Positions 7,856 to 15,697 of a DNA stretch of 59,523 bases are shown here, one piece after another; the first letter of the stretch is position 1, and the number at the start of each line of letters is the position of its first letter. Below the pieces are notes generated by a model. It had not been told where the DNA came from, searched no databases, and saw nothing but the letters and a program-made list of their open reading frames with translations. The stretch lies in NCBI GenBank assembly GCA_964640085.1, contig CAZXFA010000018.1, positions 1 through 59,523 on the forward strand. The letters are read 5' to 3'. This stretch comes from CAZXFA01 sp964640085 (GTDB taxonomy: Bacteria; Actinomycetota; UBA4738; HRBIN12). Both the position numbers and the translations under genes were made by a program.

Positions 7856-8208
7856 TGGACGCCAAGGCCAAGCGCACGGCGCGCGTGCGTCGGCACGTGC
7901 GGGTCCGGCGCAGGGTCGCCGGAAGCGCGAAGCGCCCCCGCCTCGCCGTGTACCGGTCCAACCGGCACATCTACGCCCAGCTGATCGACGACGAGACGGC
8001 CCGCACGCTCGCGGCGGCCTCCGACCATGAGGTCCGGGTCGGCGGGCCCGGCAAGACCGGAGCTGCCAAGGCCGTCGGCGAGCTCCTGGCCGAGCGGGCG
8101 AGGGCCGCCGGGATCGAGCGGGTGGTGTTCGACCGCGGTGGGCGTCTGTACCACGGCCGCGTGGCCGCCCTCGCCGAGGGTGCGAGGGAGAAGGGACTCC
8201 AGATCTGA
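7852..8208 (+). CDS. rplR: 50S ribosomal protein L18
   Basis: L18 binds 5S rRNA with L5. The 118-residue sequence includes RRHVRVRRRV, KRPRLAVYRSNRHIYAQLIDDE, GKTGAAKAVGELLAERA and FDRGGRLYHGRVAALAEGAREKGL, the standard C-terminus. The start is GTG at the rplF stop (GTGATG). An ATG one codon later is equally possible. It overlaps rpsE by 1 nt. Confidence 0.96.
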   Translation: MMDAKAKRTARVRRHVRVRRRVAGSAKRPRLAVYRSNRHIYAQLIDDETARTLAAASDHEVRVGGPGKTGAAKAVGELLAERARAAGIERVVFDRGGRLYHGRVAALAEGAREKGLQI

Positions 8209-8855
8209 TGAGGCGGTACGACTCCCAGGGGGAGAAGAGCATCTACGAGGAGCGGGTGATCTCGATCAACCGCGTGGCCAAGGTGGTCAAGGGCGGCCGG
8301 CGCTTCTCGTTCGCGGCGCTCGTCGTCGTCGGTGACGGCGCGGGCCGCGTTGGCCTCGGGTACGGCAAGGCCAAGGAGGTGCCCGCGGCGATCTCCAAGG
8401 GGGTCGAGGAGGCCAAGCGGAAGATGTTCGATGTGCCGATGATGGGCACCACGATCCCCCACGAGGTGATCGGCGAGGACGGGGCCGGCGTGGTGCTCCT
8501 CAAGCCGGCGGCGCCGGGGACGGGCGTGATCGCTGGTGGGCCGGTGCGGGCGCTCGTGGAGTGCGCCGGGATCAAGGACATCCTATCCAAGTCGCTCGGT
8601 TCGTCCAACGCGATCAACATCGTGAAGGCGGCGATGTCGGGCTTGAAGAGCCTGAAGCGACCGGAGGAGGTCGCGAGCCTGCGCGGCCGCGACGTCCACC
8701 GGGTGGCGCCCAAGCCGATGCTCGAGGCCGTCGCGGCCGCGCAGGAGCGGCTCCAGGCCGCGCGGGCGGCCAAGCTCGAGGAGGTCTACGGTGACCAGGC
8801 CGCGGCCTCGCCCGAGCCCGACCGGCGCGGCCCGCGCAGAGGTGGGCGGCGATGA
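8208..8855 (+). CDS. rpsE: 30S ribosomal protein S5
   Basis: S5 acts in the mRNA entry channel and in decoding fidelity. The 215-residue protein has ISINRVAKVVKGGRRFSFAALVVVGDG, GKAKEVPAAISKGVEEAK, and LLKPAAPGTGVIAGGPVRALVE with the usual loop, then KSLGSSNAINIVKA. The final 35 residues form a charged tail of variable type. It overlaps both rplR and rpmD. Confidence 0.96.
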   Translation: MRRYDSQGEKSIYEERVISINRVAKVVKGGRRFSFAALVVVGDGAGRVGLGYGKAKEVPAAISKGVEEAKRKMFDVPMMGTTIPHEVIGEDGAGVVLLKPAAPGTGVIAGGPVRALVECAGIKDILSKSLGSSNAINIVKAAMSGLKSLKRPEEVASLRGRDVHRVAPKPMLEAVAAAQERLQAARAAKLEEVYGDQAAASPEPDRRGPRRGGRR

Positions 8856-9034
8856 GCAGGCTCAAGGTCACGCAGGTCCGGAGCGTCATCGACCGCCCGA
8901 AAGACCAGAAGGCCACGGTCCGGCGGCTCGGCCTGCACCGGATCCGCGACTCGGTGATTAGGGAGGACCGCCCGGAGATCCGCGGCATGATCGAGAAGGT
9001 CAAGCACCTCGTGCGGGTGGAGGAGGTGAGCTGA
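8852..9034 (+). CDS. rpmD: 50S ribosomal protein L30
   Basis: L30 is a 60-residue 23S rRNA binder. The protein contains KVTQVRSVIDRPKDQKATVRRLGLHRIRDSVIREDRPEIRGMIEKVKHLV, with the conserved LGL-R-SV core. The ATG sits in ATGA at the rpsE stop. Two bases separate it from rplO. Confidence 0.95.
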   Translation: MSRLKVTQVRSVIDRPKDQKATVRRLGLHRIRDSVIREDRPEIRGMIEKVKHLVRVEEVS

Positions 9035-9036
9035 CG

Positions 9037-9474
9037 GTGAGGCTGCATCACCTCCGGCCGGCCGAGGGCGCCAAGCGAGAGCGCAAGCGGGTCGGCCGCG
9101 GGCGCGCGGGCGTCCGAGGCAAGACCGCGGGACGGGGCACGAAGGGGTACCTGGCACGGCACAACCCCAAGCCGGGGTTCGAGGGCGGCCAGATGCCGCT
9201 CCAGCGTCGCGTACCCAAGCGCAAGGGGTTCCGCAACCCCAACCGCATCGAGTACGCCGTGGTGAACGTCGAGACCCTCGGTCGCGTGTTCGAGGCGGGC
9301 GAGGTGAACCCGGAGGCGCTGCACGCCCATGGGCTGATCGCCAAGGGCCGGAAGGTCAAGGTGCTGGCCCGGGGCGAGCTGGAAGCGCCGCTGACGGTCC
9401 GCGCCCACGCGTTCTCGGAGGCTGCCAGGGCCAAGATCGAACGCGCCGGGGGGCGGGCCGAGCTGATCGGGTGA
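9037..9474 (+). CDS. rplO: 50S ribosomal protein L15
   Basis: L15 is a late-assembly 50S protein. The sequence (145 residues, GTG start) has MRLHHLRPAEGAKRERKRVGRG, the GKTAGRGTKG glycine-rich segment, PGFEGGQMPLQRRVPKRKGF, and a C-terminal domain with KVLARGELEAPLTVRAHAFSEAA. The stop lies 20 nt before secY. That spacer holds a separate -10-like element, so secY may be transcribed independently as well as by read-through. Confidence 0.96.
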   Translation: MRLHHLRPAEGAKRERKRVGRGRAGVRGKTAGRGTKGYLARHNPKPGFEGGQMPLQRRVPKRKGFRNPNRIEYAVVNVETLGRVFEAGEVNPEALHAHGLIAKGRKVKVLARGELEAPLTVRAHAFSEAARAKIERAGGRAELIG

Positions 9475-9479
9475 CGGGA

Positions 9480-9485
9480 TAGGAT
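9480..9485 (+). promoter_or_regulatory. -10-like TAGGAT of a putative leaderless secY promoter
   Basis: TAGGAT ends 9 nt before the secY GTG. No Shine-Dalgarno lies between them. The same 9-nt spacing occurs at glmM, glmS and acpS. There is no convincing -35 box. A start site 7-10 nt after the hexamer would make the mRNA begin at or within a few bases of the start codon. Confidence 0.45.
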
Positions 9486-9494
9486 AGAGGCCTC

Positions 9495-10787
9495 GTGCTC
9501 CGCGCCTTCGTCAACGCGTTCAAGGTCCCGGATCTCCGGAACAAGATCCTGTTCACGCTGCTCATCATCGGCGTGTACCGGCTGGGCTCGCACGTGCCGG
9601 TGCCGGTGGTGGACATCGGTCGGCTCCAGGACGCGGCCGAGCAGCAGGGAGCCACGGGGTTCCTGTCGTTCATCGACCTGTTCTCGGGTGGCGCGTTGAC
9701 CCGGATGGCGGTGTTCGGGCTGGGGATCATGCCCTACATCACCTCCTCGATCATCATGCAGCTCCTGACCGTGGTGATCCCCAAGCTCGAGCGGTGGCAG
9801 AAGGAGGGCGAGTCCGGGACCAAGAAGATCAACCAGTGGACCCGGTACGTCACGGTGATCCTGGCGCTCCTGCAGTCCACCGGCCTGGTGTTCCTGTTCC
9901 ACTCGCCGAACGCGACGACCGGCCTGGGCGTCGACATCTTCCCGGAGGGCGAGTTCACTGCGCCGAACATCGCGCTGATCGTGCTCGTGATGACGGCCGG
10001 GACCGCGATGATCATGTGGATGGGCGAGCTGATCACCCAGCGCGGGATCGGCAACGGGATGTCGATCCTGATCTTCGCCAGCGTGATCAGCCGGTTGCCG
10101 CAGGACGGGCGGGCGATCCTGCTGTCCGGCGGCACGACGAAGTTCATCGTGGTCCTGGGGATCGGCCTGGCGATCGTCGTGGCCGTGATCTTCATCGAGC
10201 AAGGTCAGCGTCGGATCCCGGTCCAGTACGCCAAGCGCGTGGTCGGGCGCCGGATGACCACCGGCGGCAGCACCTACATCCCGCTCAAGGTCAACCAGGC
10301 GGGCGTGATCCCGATCATCTTCGCCAGCTCGATCCTGTACTTCCCGACGTTGCTCGCCAGCGTGTACCACGCCACCTGGTTCCAGAACCTGGTGAACAAC
10401 CACCTGACCAACCAGCGGAGCATGGTCTACATGGCGTTCTACGGGCTGATGGTGGTGTTCTTCGCGTACTTCTACACGGCGATCGCCTTCAACCCGGTCG
10501 ACACGGCGGACAACCTCCGCAAGTACGGGGGGTTCATCCCGGGGATCCGACCGGGGCCCCCCACGGCGGACTACCTGTCCCGGGTCCTAGCGCGGATCAC
10601 CCTGCCGGGTTCGCTGTTCCTGGCGGTGATCGCGCTCCTGCCCTCGATCGTGTTCGCGTTCTGGGTGATCCAGCAGTTCCCGTTCGGCGGCACGTCGCTC
10701 CTGATCACGGTGGGCGTCGCGCTGGAGACGATGAAGCAGCTCGAGTCGCAGCTCCTGATGCGCCACTACGAGGGCTTCCTGAGGTAG
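9495..10787 (+). CDS. secY: Protein translocase subunit SecY
   Basis: SecY is the central channel of the Sec translocon in the cytoplasmic membrane. The 430-residue product has ten predicted hydrophobic segments. Recognisable signatures are GVYRLGSHVPVPVVD in TM1, the GGALTRMAVFGLGIMPYITSSIIMQLLT plug and TM2 region, GNGMSILIFASVISRLP, QGQRRIPVQYAKRVVGR in the C4 loop, and KVNQAGVIPIIFASSIL. The start is GTG with no evident ribosome binding site but with TAGGAT 9 nt upstream. adk follows after 10 nt. Confidence 0.97.
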   Translation: MLRAFVNAFKVPDLRNKILFTLLIIGVYRLGSHVPVPVVDIGRLQDAAEQQGATGFLSFIDLFSGGALTRMAVFGLGIMPYITSSIIMQLLTVVIPKLERWQKEGESGTKKINQWTRYVTVILALLQSTGLVFLFHSPNATTGLGVDIFPEGEFTAPNIALIVLVMTAGTAMIMWMGELITQRGIGNGMSILIFASVISRLPQDGRAILLSGGTTKFIVVLGIGLAIVVAVIFIEQGQRRIPVQYAKRVVGRRMTTGGSTYIPLKVNQAGVIPIIFASSILYFPTLLASVYHATWFQNLVNNHLTNQRSMVYMAFYGLMVVFFAYFYTAIAFNPVDTADNLRKYGGFIPGIRPGPPTADYLSRVLARITLPGSLFLAVIALLPSIVFAFWVIQQFPFGGTSLLITVGVALETMKQLESQLLMRHYEGFLR

Positions 10788-10797
10788 GCGAGACGCG

Positions 10798-11460
10798 GTG
10801 CGGATCATCCTCCTCGGCCCCCCCGGCGCCGGCAAGGGGACCCAGGCGAGGAGGCTCGCCGAGCGGTACGGGCTGTCGACGATCGCCACCGGCGACATCT
10901 TCCGCGACCAGATCGCGCGGGGGACCGAGCTCGGCCTCCAGGCCAAGGAGTACGTCGACCGCGGCGACTACGTCCCCGACGACATCACGACCGCGATGGT
11001 GCTCGAACGGCTGGATCAGCCCGACGCGCGCGAGGGCTTCATCCTGGACGGGTTCCCGCGGACGGTGCCGCAGGCCCAGGCGCTCGAGCGGGCGCTGGCC
11101 CGGCTCGGTAGGCCGCTGCACGCCGTCCTGAACTTCAAGATCTCCGACGAGATGGCCGTCAAGCGTCTGATGGCCCGCTTGGTCTGCCCGAACTGTCGAC
11201 GGAGCTACAACCTGGAGTTCAAGCCGCCGCGCGTCCCCGACGTATGCGACGTGTGCGGGCACGAGCTGGTCAACCGGAGCGACGACGACGAGGCCACGAT
11301 CCGCCGGCGCCTGGAGGTGTATCACCGGGAGACCAAGCCGTTGGTCCTGTACTTCTGGGAGCGGGGGTTGCTCCGCGACATCGATGCCGAAGCCCCCGAG
11401 GAGGTCGTCGCCGACCGCACGATCGAGGCGATCGCCGACCTCACGGACGACTACGGATGA
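10798..11460 (+). CDS. adk: Adenylate kinase, zinc-LID type
   Basis: It converts AMP plus ATP to two ADP in the cytoplasm. The P-loop GPPGAGKGTQ is at residues 7-16, with the NMP-binding region ATGDIFRDQIARGT and the DGFPRT motif. The LID carries a Cys4 zinc site (CPNC and CDVC, near residues 131-151), so this is the long form, 220 residues. The start is GTG. The stop overlaps the map ATG by 4 nt, and secY-adk-map is a standard order. Confidence 0.96.
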   Translation: MRIILLGPPGAGKGTQARRLAERYGLSTIATGDIFRDQIARGTELGLQAKEYVDRGDYVPDDITTAMVLERLDQPDAREGFILDGFPRTVPQAQALERALARLGRPLHAVLNFKISDEMAVKRLMARLVCPNCRRSYNLEFKPPRVPDVCDVCGHELVNRSDDDEATIRRRLEVYHRETKPLVLYFWERGLLRDIDAEAPEEVVADRTIEAIADLTDDYG

Positions 11461-12236
11461 TCGACTACAAGTCCCCCGCGGACCTGGATCGGATGCGGCG
11501 CGCCAGCCACATCGTCGCCCAGACGATCGAGCGCGTGCTGTCGACCGTCCACCCCGGGGTCACCACCGCGGACCTCGACGCCGTGGCCGAGGGCTTCATC
11601 CGCGAGCAGGGGGCGATCCCGTCGTTCAAAGGGTACGGACAGCCGCCGTTCCCGGCCTCGATCTGCGCCTCGCTGAACGACGAGGTGGTCCACGGGATAC
11701 CCTCGCCCAAGCGGGTGCTACGTGCGGGCGACCTGCTCTCGCTGGACTTCGGAGCGATCTGGGAGGGGTTCCACGGGGATTCGGCGGTCACGGTGTTCGT
11801 CGGCGACCCCCCCTCCGCCGAGGCCGAGAAGCTGGTCCGCGTGACGGAGGAGTCGCTGGAGGCGGGGATCGCCCAGATCCGGCCGGGGGCCCATCTGTCC
11901 GACATCGGGGCGGCGGTCCAGCAGGTGGCCGAGGGTGCGGGGTTCTCGGTGGTCCGCGAGTACGTGGGCCATGGGATCGGGCGCGACCTCCACGAGGATC
12001 CCCAGATCGCGAACTACGGTGACCCCGGACGGGGCCCGGTACTCAAGCCCGGTCTCGCGATCGCGGTGGAGCCGATGGTGAACCTCGGCGGCTGGGAAAC
12101 GCGGGTCCTGGCCGACCACTGGACCGTGGTGAGCGCCGACGGCTCGCTCTCGGCCCACTTCGAGCACACGATCGTGGTGACGGAGGACGGGAACGAGGTC
12201 CTGACGCGCCGAGACGGGCTTAGCCCAAGGGCCTAG
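11457..12236 (+). CDS. map: Methionine aminopeptidase, type I
   Basis: It removes the initiator Met from nascent proteins using a dinuclear metal site. The 259-residue sequence shows the metal ligands in LSLDFGAIWEGFHGDSAVT (two Asp), GHGIGRDLHEDP (His), EPMVN (Glu) and FEHTIVV (Glu), plus the substrate His in NDEVVHGIP. The N-terminus lacks the zinc-finger extension seen in some actinobacterial paralogues. The ATG overlaps adk. A gap of about 350 bp follows, longer than usual before infA. Confidence 0.96.
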   Translation: MIDYKSPADLDRMRRASHIVAQTIERVLSTVHPGVTTADLDAVAEGFIREQGAIPSFKGYGQPPFPASICASLNDEVVHGIPSPKRVLRAGDLLSLDFGAIWEGFHGDSAVTVFVGDPPSAEAEKLVRVTEESLEAGIAQIRPGAHLSDIGAAVQQVAEGAGFSVVREYVGHGIGRDLHEDPQIANYGDPGRGPVLKPGLAIAVEPMVNLGGWETRVLADHWTVVSADGSLSAHFEHTIVVTEDGNEVLTRRDGLSPRA

Positions 12237-12589
12237 CGTCCTCGACCCCGACGGTTACGTGCGCGGGCCAGGAGCATGAGCCGCCGGCTGGATCGAGGAC
12301 GACCGGATCCTGGCGCGAGCGCGGATCGAGTCGGCCAGATCCGGAGGGAACGGCGAAGGGGTCGTGTCCGTGCAGCAGGCCGAGGCGTCGGCGGCGTCGG
12401 CGAGCCTTCGGGATGTCCGGTGGGGACGAGAGCCCGTCGGAGCGGGCGGGTAGCCTCCGAGCCCTGGATGCGAACTTCGGCCTAGCCTCGCCTCCACGGA
12501 TCCGACCTTCGGCCCATTCCCCGTGTAGCACGAAGGCCGTACGGTGACCGCGGAGGGGGAGATCCTCCCTCGAGCGATCGGGAGGGGCT
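12237..12589 (+). other. Intergenic stretch with no recognised gene
   Basis: About 350 bp between map and the DivIVA-like gene. Several frames are open because of high GC, but none has a credible Shine-Dalgarno, codon bias or recognisable protein. No tRNA or riboswitch pattern was seen. It may hold the promoter of the downstream gene. GGGAGGGG just before 12590 is that gene's ribosome binding site. Confidence 0.5.
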
Positions 12590-13264
12590 ATGGCTGCCAC
12601 AGAGCCCGATGCCAGTACGCAGGCCATCGCCGCGGACGCGGAAACCGACTTCCGGAGGGTCCGGCGCGGGTTCGAACCCGAGCAGGTTCGAGCCGTTCTC
12701 GCCGGGCTCACCGGTCGGATCGGGCAGCTCGAGGCGAAGGCCGATGGGACGCAGCGGCTGCTGGAGGACGCGCGACGGGAGCTGGACGCCGCCCGGTCGG
12801 AGACCCGACCGGCTCCCCACGAGACGGTGACCGCGCAGGTCAACGAGTTGGTCCGGCGGTTCGAGCAGGATACGGAGGAGCTCCGGCGACGGGCGGAGCT
12901 CGAGGCGACCGGCGTCCTCGCCGAGGCGAGGACCGAGGCCACCCGGATCCGAACCCAGGTCGAGCGTGAGGAGCGGCAGGCGCACGCACAGGCCGAGGAG
13001 CTGCTCCAAGCGGCGCGCGCGGAGGCGGATCGTCTGCGGAGCCAGCTAGACCCGGTGCGCGAAGCGACGATGGGCAAGATCCGCGAGCTCCGCGACCGCC
13101 TGGCGGGCTCGGTCCGCGAGCTCGATCGGGTCCTGGGTGGTGCCGAGGACCAGCTCGTCGTGCTCGGTGAGGCGGAGGGAGACGGCTCGACCACGCACGC
13201 CGCGCCCGCCGAACCTCAGCGGTCCCGGAGCGACGTCGTGGATCGGGAGGCACCAGAGCTCTGA
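12590..13264 (+). CDS. DivIVA-like coiled-coil protein
   Basis: The 224-residue product has near its N-terminus DFRRVRRGFEPEQVRAVLAGL (residues 20-40), which resembles the DivIVA/Wag31/SepIVA lipid-binding motif (F-x-x-V-x-RGYxxxxVxxFL). Residues 40-185 form a long Glu/Arg/Ala-rich coiled coil, and a disordered Pro/Ser tail follows. DivIVA proteins mark poles and septa and recruit cell-wall enzymes in actinobacteria. This copy is shorter than Wag31 and lies between map and infA, an unusual site. The start ATG has GGGAGGGG upstream. Function is inferred from the N-terminal motif and architecture only. Confidence 0.65.
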   Translation: MAATEPDASTQAIAADAETDFRRVRRGFEPEQVRAVLAGLTGRIGQLEAKADGTQRLLEDARRELDAARSETRPAPHETVTAQVNELVRRFEQDTEELRRRAELEATGVLAEARTEATRIRTQVEREERQAHAQAEELLQAARAEADRLRSQLDPVREATMGKIRELRDRLAGSVRELDRVLGGAEDQLVVLGEAEGDGSTTHAAPAEPQRSRSDVVDREAPEL

Positions 13265-13377
13265 GGAAGGGCGAGGGGGAGGTCTCTCTGGCCGCCCCAA
13301 CCGGGTTGCGGACGTGTCTCCAGGAATCGATGAGGGGGCAGAACGTAGACCGGCCTGATCGGCTCGGCGGCACCCCA

Positions 13378-13407
13378 TAGACGCTCGCCAGCCGTCACCC
13401 GTATACT
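13378..13407 (+). promoter_or_regulatory. Putative promoter for infA-rpmJ-rpsM-rpsK-rpoA-rplQ
   Basis: TATACT (13402-13407) is the best -10 hexamer in the area. TAGACG (13378-13383) lies 18 bp upstream and matches TTGACA at four positions. It is about 85 nt before infA, after the DivIVA-like gene, where the alpha operon promoter would be expected. Confidence 0.4.
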
Positions 13408-13491
13408 GGCTGGCCGCCTCCGGCCGGAGGCGGTCCCGGCTCGCCCGTGGGCGGGTCGGCGTGTCCCGGAGACCCGAGGATCACCCGGAGC

Positions 13492-13710
13492 GTGCCGAAG
13501 AAGGACGCCATCGAGATCGAGGGCACCGTCACGGAGCCCCTTCCGAACGCGATGTTCCGGGTGGAGCTCGACAACGGGCACAAGGTGTTGGCCCACATCT
13601 CGGGCAAGATGCGGATGCACTACATCCGGATCCTCCCGGGGGACCGGGTCCTGGTGGAGCTGTCGGCCTACGATCTGTCGCGGGGCAGGATCGTGTACCG
13701 GTACAAGTGA
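13492..13710 (+). CDS. infA: Translation initiation factor IF-1
   Basis: IF-1 occupies the ribosomal A site during initiation. From GTG the product is 72 residues: PKKDAIEIEGTVTEPLPNAMFRVELDNGHKVLAHISGKMRMHYIRILPGDRV and so on, essentially the consensus, ending RGRIVYRYK. An in-frame upstream GTG would add 15 unrelated residues, so the shorter start is chosen. CCGGAG lies right before it. rpmJ follows after 25 nt. Confidence 0.96.
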   Translation: MPKKDAIEIEGTVTEPLPNAMFRVELDNGHKVLAHISGKMRMHYIRILPGDRVLVELSAYDLSRGRIVYRYK

Positions 13711-13735
13711 GCCCCGCACGCGGAAAGGTCTGGAG

Positions 13736-13849
13736 ATGAAGGTCCGGCCGTCGGTGAAGAAGATCTGCGACCGATGCAAGGTCATCCGTCGGCGCGGCCA
13801 GATCCGCGTGATCTGCTCGAACCCCCGGCACAAGCAGCGGCAAGGGTAG
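13736..13849 (+). CDS. rpmJ: 50S ribosomal protein L36
   Basis: The smallest 50S protein, 37 residues: MKVRPSVKKICDRCKVIRRR then GQIRVICSNPRHKQRQG. It has the zinc ligands C11, C14, C27 and H32. Its place between infA and rpsM is canonical. The upstream GGTCTGGAG acts as Shine-Dalgarno, and 10 nt separate it from rpsM. Confidence 0.97.
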   Translation: MKVRPSVKKICDRCKVIRRRGQIRVICSNPRHKQRQG

Positions 13850-13859
13850 GAGGCACGGC

Positions 13860-14240
13860 ATGGCTCGTATCGCAGGCGTCGACCTCCCGCGGGACAAGCG
13901 GGTAGACATCGCCCTCCGTTACATCTACGGGATCGGACCCACCCGCGCGTACCAGATCGTCCACGGCAGCGGGGTCGAGGGCGGAACCAAGGTGCGCGAC
14001 CTCTCAGAGGACGAGGTCAGTCGTATCCGAGAGTTCATCGACCGCACCTACAAGGTCGAGGGTGACCTGCGCCGCGAGACCGCCCAGGACATCAAGCGGA
14101 AGATCGAGATCGGTGCCTACCAGGGGATCCGACATCGCCGGAGCCTGCCGGTCCGGGGCCAGCGGACCCATACCAACGCGCGCACCCGGAAGGGTCCGCG
14201 GAAGACCGTCGCCGGGAGGAAGAAGGTCGGGAAGAAGTAG
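13860..14240 (+). CDS. rpsM: 30S ribosomal protein S13
   Basis: S13 bridges the 30S head to the 50S central protuberance. The 126-residue sequence starts MARIAGVDLPRDKRVDIALRYIYGIG, includes DLSEDEVSRIREFID and the C-terminal GIRHRRSLPVRGQRTHTNARTRKGPRKTVAGRKK that reaches the P-site tRNA. The Shine-Dalgarno is AGGAGG. rpsK follows after 18 nt. Confidence 0.97.
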   Translation: MARIAGVDLPRDKRVDIALRYIYGIGPTRAYQIVHGSGVEGGTKVRDLSEDEVSRIREFIDRTYKVEGDLRRETAQDIKRKIEIGAYQGIRHRRSLPVRGQRTHTNARTRKGPRKTVAGRKKVGKK

Positions 14241-14258
14241 GGACGGGGGGGGACCGCC

Positions 14259-14651
14259 ATGGCGAAGCCGAAGGCCAAGAAGACCAAGCGCCGCGAGAAG
14301 AAGAACGTGGTCCACGGGCAGGCCCACATCAAGTCCACGTTCAACAACACGATCATCACCATCACGGATCTCCAGGGCAACACGATCAGCTGGGCGAGCG
14401 CGGGCAACGTGGGGTTCAAGGGCTCGCGCAAGTCCACCCCGTTCGCGGCCCAGCTCGCGGCGGAGGCCGCCGCCCGCAAGGCGCAGGAGCACGGACTCCA
14501 GAAGGTCGACGTGTTCGTGAAGGGTCCCGGCTCCGGACGGGAGACGGCGATCCGCTCGCTCGCAGCCACCGGCCTCGAGGTGGCGGGGATCCAGGACGTC
14601 ACACCGGTGCCCCACAACGGGGTCCGGCCCAAGAAGCGCCGCCGCGTGTAG
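14259..14651 (+). CDS. rpsK: 30S ribosomal protein S11
   Basis: S11 supports the platform near the E site. The 130-residue product has GQAHIKSTFNNTIITITDLQGNTISWASAGNVGFKGSRKSTPFAAQ, VFVKGPGSGRETAIRSL and the terminal DVTPVPHNGVRPKKRRRV. All are conserved. The next gene should be rpsD in actinobacteria, but only a hairpin and a repeat element lie between rpsK and rpoA here. Confidence 0.97.
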   Translation: MAKPKAKKTKRREKKNVVHGQAHIKSTFNNTIITITDLQGNTISWASAGNVGFKGSRKSTPFAAQLAAEAAARKAQEHGLQKVDVFVKGPGSGRETAIRSLAATGLEVAGIQDVTPVPHNGVRPKKRRRV

Positions 14652-14668
14652 CGGCGGGCGGCCCGCCG
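14652..14668 (+). terminator. GC-rich hairpin right after rpsK
   Basis: A perfect 7-bp stem, CGGCGGG and CCCGCCG, with a 3-nt loop starts at the base after the rpsK stop codon. No U-run follows, so it could be an attenuating or mRNA 3'-end hairpin rather than a strict intrinsic terminator. Confidence 0.4.
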
Positions 14669-14684
14669 TCGAACGGGTCGCGGG

Positions 14685-14734
14685 GCTCGAGCAGCGGAGC
14701 GGTAGCCCCCAACAGAGAGCCTGCGGGGCAGGAG
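14685..14734 (+). repeat. Copy of the GAGCG(A/G)AGCGGTAG dispersed repeat before rpoA
   Basis: Begins GCTCGAGCAGCGGAGCGGTA and ends CTGCGGGGCAGGAG. It matches the rpmC repeats over the first about 25 bases and again at the purine-rich end. It lies where rpsD would normally be. Confidence 0.7.
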
Positions 14735-14763
14735 TGGATGATCCCCCGCGGAGGAGGTAGCCA

Positions 14764-15693
14764 GTGTTCATCGTCGCGAGGCCACAGATCCAGGAGGAGC
14801 CCGTCTCCTCGATCCGGTCGAAGTTCGTCATCGAGCCGCTCGAGCCGGGCTTCGGCTACACGATCGGGAACTCGCTCCGCCGCACGCTGCTGTCCTCGAT
14901 CCCGGGGTCCGCGATCAGCTCGGTCCGGATCGAGGGCGTGCTGCACGAGTTCTCGACGATCCCCAAGGTCACCGAGGACGTCACCGACGTCATCCTCAAC
15001 CTGAAGGAGCTCGTGATCCGCAGCGAAGCGGACGAGCCCGTCACCGTGTACCTGAAGGCCAAGGGCCCGGGCGAGGTCACGGCGGGGGACATCGCCCCGC
15101 CGGCGGGGGTCGAGATCCTGAACCCCGAGCTGCACATCGCCACCATCGGCAAGGGCGGCTCGCTCGAGATGGAGATGACCGTCGAGCGGGGCGTCGGCTA
15201 CCGGATGGCCGACAGGAACAAGAAGCCCCGCGATCCCATCGGCGTCATCCCGGTGGACTCGATCTTCTCCCCCGTCCGGCGCGTGAGCTACGCGGTGGAG
15301 AACACGCGCGTCGAGCAGATGACCGATCGCGACCGCCTGATCCTCGACGTCGAGACCGACGGCTCGATCGCCCCGCGCGAGGCGGTCGCTTCGGCGGGCG
15401 GGACGCTGCTCGAGCTGGTCCAGCTCTTCGGCGACCTGGCGGAGGCCCCCAGCATGCAGGTGGGGCCGGCCGAGGACGAGTCGGTGCCCTCGGACTACCA
15501 GATCACGGTCGAGGAGCTCAACCTGTCCGTCCGCTCGTACAACTGCCTGAAGCGAGAGGGCATCAACTCGGTCGGCGACCTGGTCCAGAAGTCCGAGGCC
15601 GAGCTGATGGACATCCGCAACTTCGGCCAGAAGTCGATCGACGAGGTCAAGGGCAAGCTCGAGGAGCTCGGGCTCGCGCTCCGGGAGGAGTAG
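14764..15693 (+). CDS. rpoA: DNA-directed RNA polymerase subunit alpha
   Basis: The alpha subunit dimerises to nucleate RNA polymerase, and its C-terminal domain binds UP elements and activators. The 309-residue protein has the N-terminal domain with EPLEPGFGYTIGNSLRRTLLSSIPGSAISSVRIEGVLHEFSTI, VEILNPELHIAT and YRMADRN, and the CTD from about residue 250, LNLSVRSYNCLKREGINSVGDLVQKSEAELMDIRNFGQKSIDEVKGKL. The GTG start is preceded by GGAGGAGGTAG. rplQ follows after 4 nt. Confidence 0.97.
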   Translation: MFIVARPQIQEEPVSSIRSKFVIEPLEPGFGYTIGNSLRRTLLSSIPGSAISSVRIEGVLHEFSTIPKVTEDVTDVILNLKELVIRSEADEPVTVYLKAKGPGEVTAGDIAPPAGVEILNPELHIATIGKGGSLEMEMTVERGVGYRMADRNKKPRDPIGVIPVDSIFSPVRRVSYAVENTRVEQMTDRDRLILDVETDGSIAPREAVASAGGTLLELVQLFGDLAEAPSMQVGPAEDESVPSDYQITVEELNLSVRSYNCLKREGINSVGDLVQKSEAELMDIRNFGQKSIDEVKGKLEELGLALREE

Positions 15694-15697
15694 TCGG

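Noticed and set aside
12276..12485. 69-codon plus-strand frame between map and the DivIVA-like gene
   Set aside because: Arg/Gly-rich with no Shine-Dalgarno and no recognisable protein. Typical random high-GC frame.
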